Assembly (NCBI GenBank): GCA_016928605.1
Contig: JAFGKN010000017.1
Coordinates: 1 to 5,822 of the forward strand
From: Planctomycetota bacterium
Lineage (GTDB): Bacteria; Planctomycetota; UBA8108
DNA: 5,822 nucleotides
Direction of reading: 5' to 3'
The position numbers and the translations under genes were made by a program. The notes below the pieces were generated by a model, which worked only from the letters and a program-made list of their open reading frames with translations, was not told the DNA's origin and did not search any database. Positions 1 to 4,482 of the stretch are shown piece after piece (within the stretch, counting starts at the first letter, position 1; the number at the start of each line of letters is the position of its first letter).

Positions 1-2036
1 CGCGCGCGCCCGCGGATCTCCGCCGTGACCCTCGCGACGAACTCCTCGAGCGCGACGGCTCCCTGCTCGCCGGCTCCGCGCCGGCGCACCGAGACCGTCC
101 GCGCATCGCGGTCCTTGCCGCCGACGATGAGGAGGTAGGGGATGCGCTCCTCGGCGGCGGCCTTGATCTTGGCCTGGAGCCGCTCGTCGCTCCGGTCGAC
201 GCCGACGCGCAGGCCGGCCTCGACCAGCCGCGCCTCGACCTCGCCGGCGTAGTCGAGGAACTTGTCGCCGATCGGCAGCACGCGGGCCTGCTCGGGGGCG
301 AGCCAGAGGGGGAACGCCCCCTCGAAGTGCTCGATGAGGAGGCCGACGAAGCGCTCCATCGAGCCGAAGGGCGCTCGGTGGAGCATGACCGGCCGGTGCG
401 GCTTGTTGTCGCGTCCGATGTAGCCGAGATCGAACCGCTCCGGCAGGTTGTAGTCGACCTGCACGGTGCCGAGCTGCCACTCGCGCCCGATGGCATCCCT
501 GACGATGAAGTCGATCTTCGGGCCGTAGAACGCCGCCTCGCCCTGCTCCTCGGCGAAGGGCACGCCGAGCGACGCGGCGGCCTCGCGGCACGCGGTCTCC
601 GCCTTGTCCCAGTTGGCGGGATCGCCGATGTACTTCGAGCTGTCGGGGTCGCGCAGGCCGACGCGCACGCGGTAGTCCTCGAGCGCCAGCGTGTTCAGGA
701 TGAGATGCACGAGAGAGAGGCAGCCGTGGATCTCCTGCGACACCTGGTCCTCGGCGCAGAAGATGTGCGCGTCGTCCTGGGTGAAGCCCCGCACGCGCGT
801 CATGCCGGTCAGCTCGCCGGACTGCTCCCAGCGGTAGACCGTGCCGAACTCCCCCAGCCGGATCGGCAGGTCGCGGTAGCTGCGCGGCTCGTTCTGGTAG
901 ATCTTGATGTGGTGCGGGCAGTTCATCGGCCGGAGGAGATAGCCCTCCACCTCGCCCGCCGCCAGCGAGCCTGCGAGATCGGCGCAGGACCTTCCCTCGC
1001 GGGCCGCGTGCGCCAGATACTCCGCCTCGAGCAGCGGAGGATACTGGCTCTCGCGGTAGTACGGGAAGTGCCCGCTCGCGCGGTAGAGGTCGAGCTTCCC
1101 GATGTGCGGAGTGTAGACCATGCTGTAGCCCTGCCGGATCAGCTCGGAGCGGATGAACTCCTCGAGCTCCCGCCGCACGATCGCTCCCTTGGGCAGCCAG
1201 AGGACGAGCCCCTGCCCGACGGCGTCGTCGACGGCGAAGAGGCCCAGCTTCCTGCCGAGCACGCGGTGGTCCCGCTTGCGGGCCTCCTCGAGCTGCTCGA
1301 GGTGGGCGGCGAGCCGCGCGGCGTCGGGGAAGGCGGTCCCGTAGACGCGCGTGAGCCGGTCCGAGGCGGCGTCGCCGTGCCAGTAGCTCGAGGCGAGGCT
1401 CATCACCTTGAACGCCCCGATGCGGCCGGTGCTCGGCACGTGGGGGCCGCGGCAGAGATCCTCCCACCCCTCGCCGGGCTCGCCGGTCGCGTACCAGGAA
1501 AGGGTCTCCGCGCCCTCCTCGATCGCCTTGCGCGCGTTGTCGAGCTTGAACTTGCTCCCCTCCGTCTCGAGCTTCGCGAGGCCCTCGGCCGCCGGCAGTT
1601 CGTAGCGCCGGAAGGGGAGGTCCGCCTGGACGATCGCCTGCATCTCCCTCTCGATCGCCTCGAAGTCCTTCGCGCTGAGCGGGCGGTCTTCGGGCGTGGC
1701 GACATCGTAGTAGAAGCCCGCCTCCAGCGGGGGACCGTAGACGAGCAGCGTGCCCGGCACGACGCGCTGGATCGCCTCGGCCATCACGTGCGCTGCGCTG
1801 TGGCGGATGAGAAAGAGCGCGTCGGGATCGGGATCCTGGCCCTTCCGCGGCTCCGTCACGAAGGCCAGCGAGACGCTGCGCTCGATCGTCGTCGCGAGGT
1901 CGGCGAGCTGCCCGTCGATGCGGGCGCCGAGGGCCGCTCTGGCGAGGCCGGGACTGAGATCCGCGGCGACGCGGGCGGCCGTCACGGGCTTCTCGTACTC
2001 GAGGATGCTCTTGTCGGGTAGCTGGATCTGGATCAT
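1..2036 (-). CDS. thrS: Threonyl-tRNA synthetase, C-terminus cut by window start
   Basis: Cytoplasmic class II aminoacyl-tRNA synthetase that charges tRNA-Thr with threonine. The frame is open for 678 codons to the window edge. It reads an N-terminal TGS domain (about residues 1-62, starting MIQIQLPDKS), then the editing domain with HSAAH (79-83) and DLCRGPH (C195, H199), which are the editing-site His/Cys residues of the family. The catalytic core follows, with PMNCPHH (C373), motif 2 around R402, DDAH (H424) and the motif 3 region HRAPFGSMERF (H553, R562). C373, H424 and H553 match the catalytic zinc ligands, and the C373-H424 spacing of 51 equals that of the E. coli enzyme. The anticodon-binding domain begins near WLAPEQ and runs to EIRGRA, so I infer that only about ten residues are missing. 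The ATG at 2036 fits because the TGS domain starts there. No Shine-Dalgarno is visible. An extra segment of roughly 25 residues lies before PMNCPHH. Identity is very secure. Confidence 0.98.
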   Translation of the reverse strand, partial: MIQIQLPDKSILEYEKPVTAARVAADLSPGLARAALGARIDGQLADLATTIERSVSLAFVTEPRKGQDPDPDALFLIRHSAAHVMAEAIQRVVPGTLLVYGPPLEAGFYYDVATPEDRPLSAKDFEAIEREMQAIVQADLPFRRYELPAAEGLAKLETEGSKFKLDNARKAIEEGAETLSWYATGEPGEGWEDLCRGPHVPSTGRIGAFKVMSLASSYWHGDAASDRLTRVYGTAFPDAARLAAHLEQLEEARKRDHRVLGRKLGLFAVDDAVGQGLVLWLPKGAIVRRELEEFIRSELIRQGYSMVYTPHIGKLDLYRASGHFPYYRESQYPPLLEAEYLAHAAREGRSCADLAGSLAAGEVEGYLLRPMNCPHHIKIYQNEPRSYRDLPIRLGEFGTVYRWEQSGELTGMTRVRGFTQDDAHIFCAEDQVSQEIHGCLSLVHLILNTLALEDYRVRVGLRDPDSSKYIGDPANWDKAETACREAAASLGVPFAEEQGEAAFYGPKIDFIVRDAIGREWQLGTVQVDYNLPERFDLGYIGRDNKPHRPVMLHRAPFGSMERFVGLLIEHFEGAFPLWLAPEQARVLPIGDKFLDYAGEVEARLVEAGLRVGVDRSDERLQAKIKAAAEERIPYLLIVGGKDRDARTVSVRRRGAGEQGAVALEEFVARVTAEIRGRA

Positions 2037-2043
2037 GCGGAGA

Positions 2044-2072
2044 ACGTTAGAGAAGGATCCGCCGGCTGTCAA
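2044..2072 (-). promoter_or_regulatory. Promoter of thrS, predicted leaderless
   Basis: On the minus strand a perfect -35 box TTGACA (2067-2072) is followed after exactly 17 bases by TAACGT (2044-2049). That -10 box is a weak match overall but keeps the three most important bases, T1, A2 and T6. Only seven bases separate it from the thrS ATG, so transcription should begin at or within a base or two of the start codon. No AGGAGG-like sequence precedes the ATG, which agrees with a leaderless mRNA. The transcription start is inferred from spacing. Confidence 0.65.
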
Positions 2073-2143
2073 GCTCGCCGCTCAAGCGGGGGGCGACTCT
2101 CCACGTCAGGCGCCCGCCGGCCGGCGCGCGGACGATGGGGGAT

Positions 2144-2173
2144 GGCGCCCGGCGAGTCCGATCGGTGGGCGCC
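2144..2173 (-). terminator. GC-rich hairpin after the lipoprotein gene, possible terminator
   Basis: A perfect seven-base inverted repeat, GGCGCCC / GGGCGCC, with a 16-base loop starts five bases beyond the TGA of the lipoprotein gene. The loop itself contains the palindrome CCGATCGG. A second palindrome, CGCCGGCCGGCG, lies at 2115-2126. There is no U-tract after either stem, so this is not a textbook intrinsic terminator. The position fits transcript-end or processing structures, and a separate thrS promoter follows. In GC-rich DNA such repeats can also arise by chance. Confidence 0.3.
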
Positions 2174-2178
2174 GAGGC

Positions 2179-3843
2179 TCAGTCGCCATCGAGCCCCAGC
2201 GCCTCGAGCCCCTGCTCGAACACGACGTCGACGGGGATGTCCTCGCGGGAGATGCGGTCGAGGTCGGCCCGCAGGACGCGGCCGGCCCTCCCCATTTCCT
2301 CCAGCATCCGTCCCGCGCCCTCGTGGTCGCCATCTCCCTGGATGACGAGGATCTGCCGCGAGAGCGCCGTGATCGCCTCCTTCATCTTCGCCTCGTTCAC
2401 GCGATAGGTGCCGGTCGCCTCGTCGCGCTCGAAGGCTCCCATCCGCTCGAAGAAGTTGAAGCGCACCATGTTGGCGCGTCCGTGCGCGCTCGATGCGCCG
2501 AAGCGCGCCGAGCGGAAGATGCCGGCGAAGGCCGTGACGTAGTGATCGAGGATGCTCCCCTCGGTGAGGACTCCGTCTTCAACAAGCCGCGTGACCAGGT
2601 AGAGGCCGAGGATGTCGGCCTTGCCCTCCTCCATCGCCGAGTAGTGCTCGCGGAGAGCCTCGCGGACCGTCCCGTTCCCCTCGATCGTCTGCTTGATGCC
2701 GAGGCCGTGCGCCACCTCGTGGAACATCGTGTTGGTGAAGAAGGCGTCGAAGGTCACGTGGCGGCGCTGGTCCTCGGCCATGAGCCTGCCCGCGATGGGC
2801 ACGAGGATCTTGTCGAACTTCGCCCGCATCGAGTTCTTGAGCTGCAGCCGGCGCGCGCCCTTCTCCTGCTGCACGACCTCGTCGTTGGGCAGGTTGATCG
2901 CGATCGTCTTCGAGCCCGAGTTGCAGTCGCCGGCGTAGAAGACCGCGTCGTAGGCGTTGAGGTCCGAGCCTCCGCCCGGCTCCTCTCGCTTGTACTCCCC
3001 GTCGACGGGAAGCCCTTTCTGCAGATCGGGCAGGAGCGCGGCGTACCTCTCCAGCCGGCGGCTCCACTCGAGGTCCTTGATCAGGACGAAACACTCGGCC
3101 GAGGCCTTGTAGCCGAAGAGCCGGTCTTCGTAGGTCTCGATGGGGCCGATCACCACGTCGATGCGGTTCGTCTTCATGTCCATCCAGGCGAGGTCGCTGG
3201 GGCGATAGTCGCTCGTCACGAGCGCGCGGGCGCGGAGCTCCAGGTAGCGCTTCAGCCCCGCGTCCTCGGCGAGCCCGGCGGCCTGCTCCAGGAGCTCGGC
3301 GGCCCGCTGCATCTCGGAGGCGTACTCGACGTGGTAGGGCACGGCGACGAGGCGCCCCGCGCCATCCCGCCGGATCACGGTGTAGAGGGAGCGAAAGCTC
3401 TCGGCATCCTCGGGATGCTCGGCGAGATGCGCCTCGAACTCGTCCCTGGTCATGTCGGCGGGATAGAAGCCCGCCCCGAGCGGCTTCACTCCAACGCCCC
3501 TGACGAAGGGCTCGTTGCCCCGCAGCCGGTCCCAGGGACCGTAGTTGATCTCGACGCACCGGCGCAGGTCCGGATCCGCGAAGCCCGCGAGGTACTCCTT
3601 CGACGAAACCCCGGCCTGCTTCCAGAAGATGGCGTCCATCTCCTCGCCGGCCTTCACCAGGAGCGGGATCATCCGCCGCTCGGCGGGCGTCAGGCTCGCG
3701 AGGTCGGCGCTCAGCCGGACGGTCGTGTACTGCGCGATGCGCTCGGGGATCGTCAAGGACTCGGTCTCCATCAGCCGGCAGCCTGCGACGGCCAGCAGGC
3801 AGGCGGCGGCCCAGGCCGCGCGGCGGAAGAAACGGTTCATCAT
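2179..3843 (-). CDS. M49-like (DPP III-related) zinc metallopeptidase lipoprotein
   Basis: A 554-residue predicted lipoprotein related to the dipeptidyl-peptidase III family. The N-terminus MMNRFFRR, a hydrophobic run and the lipobox VAGC (Cys22) indicate signal peptidase II processing and a membrane-anchored enzyme outside the cytoplasm. The zinc site is HEVAH (375-379), with E376 as expected catalytic base, plus EEGKAD (405-410) supplying the downstream Glu ligand, as EECRAE/EECRAD does in M49. Other stretches I recognise from bacterial M49-like proteins are NYGPWDRL, FYPADMT and TIAINLPNDE. The five-residue HEXXH replaces the classical HEXXXH of eukaryotic DPP III. The likely role is cleavage of dipeptides or short peptides in the periplasm, but the substrate is inferred and untested. 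The start is chosen from an AGGAG nine bases upstream; ATGs at 3849 and 3840 are in frame and possible. The open frame continues to 4290, but that part is antisense to arsR and lies before the signal peptide. It is divergent from the arsR-hdrA operon. Confidence 0.88.
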   Translation of the reverse strand: MMNRFFRRAAWAAACLLAVAGCRLMETESLTIPERIAQYTTVRLSADLASLTPAERRMIPLLVKAGEEMDAIFWKQAGVSSKEYLAGFADPDLRRCVEINYGPWDRLRGNEPFVRGVGVKPLGAGFYPADMTRDEFEAHLAEHPEDAESFRSLYTVIRRDGAGRLVAVPYHVEYASEMQRAAELLEQAAGLAEDAGLKRYLELRARALVTSDYRPSDLAWMDMKTNRIDVVIGPIETYEDRLFGYKASAECFVLIKDLEWSRRLERYAALLPDLQKGLPVDGEYKREEPGGGSDLNAYDAVFYAGDCNSGSKTIAINLPNDEVVQQEKGARRLQLKNSMRAKFDKILVPIAGRLMAEDQRRHVTFDAFFTNTMFHEVAHGLGIKQTIEGNGTVREALREHYSAMEEGKADILGLYLVTRLVEDGVLTEGSILDHYVTAFAGIFRSARFGASSAHGRANMVRFNFFERMGAFERDEATGTYRVNEAKMKEAITALSRQILVIQGDGDHEGAGRMLEEMGRAGRVLRADLDRISREDIPVDVVFEQGLEALGLDGD

Positions 3844-3852
3844 GGTCATCGG

Positions 3853-3857
3853 CTCCT
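3853..3857 (-). promoter_or_regulatory. Ribosome binding site of the lipoprotein gene
   Basis: Minus-strand AGGAG (within GAGGAG) lies 9 bases before the ATG at 3843, 3 bases before the one at 3849 and 12 before the one at 3840. The spacing favours 3843 among the three closely packed in-frame ATGs. I found no convincing -35/-10 pair for this gene in the leftward direction; TTTAAT (3928-3933 on the minus strand) is a possible -10 without a good -35. Confidence 0.6.
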
Positions 3858-3983
3858 CATCGGTCCAACCTGCCGGGGACTCGATCCGCCGGCGAGGGAG
3901 AATCGGCTCCGTGCGCTCCCCCGGCTCATTAAAGCCGAACCGGGCCGAAAAGGATGAGCAAAAAAACCACCGAGACATAAGCT

Positions 3984-4011
3984 TTGCCGAATATAACCGC
4001 CGTGCTATATT
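3984..4011 (+). promoter_or_regulatory. Promoter of the arsR-hdrA operon
   Basis: The -35 box TTGCCG (3984-3989, four of six consensus bases), a 16-base spacer and the -10 box TATATT (4006-4011, five of six) form a good sigma-70-type promoter inside the only AT-rich patch of the window. The expected transcription start is near 4018, giving a leader of about 75 bases before the arsR ATG. It is the most plausible driver of both arsR and the coupled hdrA-like gene. Confidence 0.65.
3990..4011. promoter_or_regulatory. Inverted repeat, probable ArsR-family operator
   Basis: AATATA (3990-3995) and TATATT (4006-4011) are perfect reverse complements separated by ten bases, making a 22-base dyad. The right arm is the -10 box itself and the left arm starts directly after the -35 box, so a bound dimer would block RNA polymerase. 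AT-rich dyads of this size over the promoter are typical of ArsR/SmtB regulators, and an ArsR-family gene is the first gene downstream. Autorepression is inferred from this arrangement. An effect on the divergent lipoprotein gene is possible but unsupported. Confidence 0.55.
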
Positions 4012-4082
4012 GGGCCGCCGATGCGGGGCCGAGCGCGTCGCCCTCGAACTGATACGCATGCTGCGCGCAAGAAGCCCTGCGC

Positions 4083-4087
4083 AGGAG
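4083..4087 (+). promoter_or_regulatory. Ribosome binding site of the arsR-family gene
   Basis: AGGAG lies five bases before the ATG at 4093 and decides the start. The open frame reaches back to an ATG at 4021, but that start has no Shine-Dalgarno and would add a 24-residue Arg-rich extension unlike ArsR proteins. Confidence 0.7.
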
Positions 4088-4092
4088 CCTGC

Positions 4093-4482
4093 ATGAGCCA
4101 CAAGAAGGTGGAAAGGGAAGGGGGCTCGCCTGCGGGCGACCCGGAGCGATTCCAGGCCCTGGCGTCTCTCCTGAGCGCCGTCGCGCACCCGGTGCGTCTC
4201 CTCATCCTGGAGCACCTCCTCGGGGGCGTGAGGTGCGTGAAGGACCTCAACGACGTCATCCCCGTGTCTCAGCCCAATCTCTCCCAGCACATGGCCGCCC
4301 TGCGCGATGCGGGCCTCGTGGACTGCCAGTCCAGCGGCCCGCTGCGGTGTTATTACGTGATCCGCCCCAGCCTGGTCAGGACTCTGCTCGCGAGCGATCC
4401 GCAGGGGTATCCAGCTCGCCCCCGGAGCCGGGCGTCCGTTCTCGCCGAGCTGCGGAGGTTCACAGCGAAGGAGGTTCGATGA
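4093..4482 (+). CDS. ArsR/SmtB-family winged-helix transcriptional repressor
   Basis: A 129-residue DNA-binding regulator of the ArsR/SmtB family, expected to act as a dimeric repressor. Residues 20-100 read as the family fold: AVAHPVRLLILEHLL (29-43) is the conserved second helix region, VSQPNLSQHMAALRDAGLV (58-76) is the recognition helix, and residues 77-90, ending in GPLRCYYVI, form the wing. Three cysteines stand out: C48, C78 and C86. C48 aligns with the first Cys of the metal-binding CVC motif of classical ArsR, while the second Cys position is Lys50, so the canonical CxC As/Cd site is incomplete. C78 and C86 flank the wing hairpin. The signal could be redox, reactive sulfur or a metal; the sequence does not decide. 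The gene ends in ATGA, overlapping the start of the hdrA-like gene by four bases, so the two are almost certainly co-transcribed. An operator-like dyad lies over the promoter upstream. The C-terminal 25 residues are basic and not family-defining. Confidence 0.92.
   Translation: MSHKKVEREGGSPAGDPERFQALASLLSAVAHPVRLLILEHLLGGVRCVKDLNDVIPVSQPNLSQHMAALRDAGLVDCQSSGPLRCYYVIRPSLVRTLLASDPQGYPARPRSRASVLAELRRFTAKEVR
4468..4482 (+). promoter_or_regulatory. Shine-Dalgarno and ATGA overlap coupling arsR to hdrA
   Basis: AAGGAGG (4468-4474) inside the end of the arsR-family gene lies four bases before the ATG at 4479. The arsR stop TGA (4480-4482) overlaps that ATG as ATGA. This is a strong ribosome binding site with classic translational coupling, and it fixes the hdrA-like start. 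Confidence 0.85.

Noticed and set aside
327..2021. Long plus-strand open frame (564 codons) opposite thrS
   Set aside because: It is the antisense shadow of thrS in GC-rich DNA. The product is a low-complexity Arg/Glu/Leu/Val/Ala mix with no domain, and the minus strand has every ThrS motif.
3922..3937. Inverted repeat CGGCT-N6-AGCCG in the divergent intergenic region
   Set aside because: A short stem with no U-tract on either strand and no promoter overlap; could be chance in GC-rich DNA.
1750..3957. Plus-strand open frame of 735 codons
   Set aside because: It spans the end of thrS, the intergenic gap and the whole lipoprotein gene in antisense. Composition is shadow-like and no recognisable motif or ribosome binding site is seen.
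3960..3966. Run of seven A bases, considered as an UP element or terminator tract
   Set aside because: No stem precedes it in the proper orientation, and it is about 20 bases from the -35 box; too weak to call.
4021..4092. Upstream ATG at 4021 as start of the arsR-family gene
   Set aside because: It lies only a few bases from the predicted transcription start, so a near-leaderless longer form is not impossible. But it lacks a Shine-Dalgarno, and the 24 extra Arg-rich residues are unlike the family, while 4093 has a well-spaced AGGAG.
3844..4290. N-terminal extension of the lipoprotein frame up to 4290
   Set aside because: It would place about 150 residues before a good signal peptide and lipobox, and it is antisense to the arsR-family gene and its promoter.
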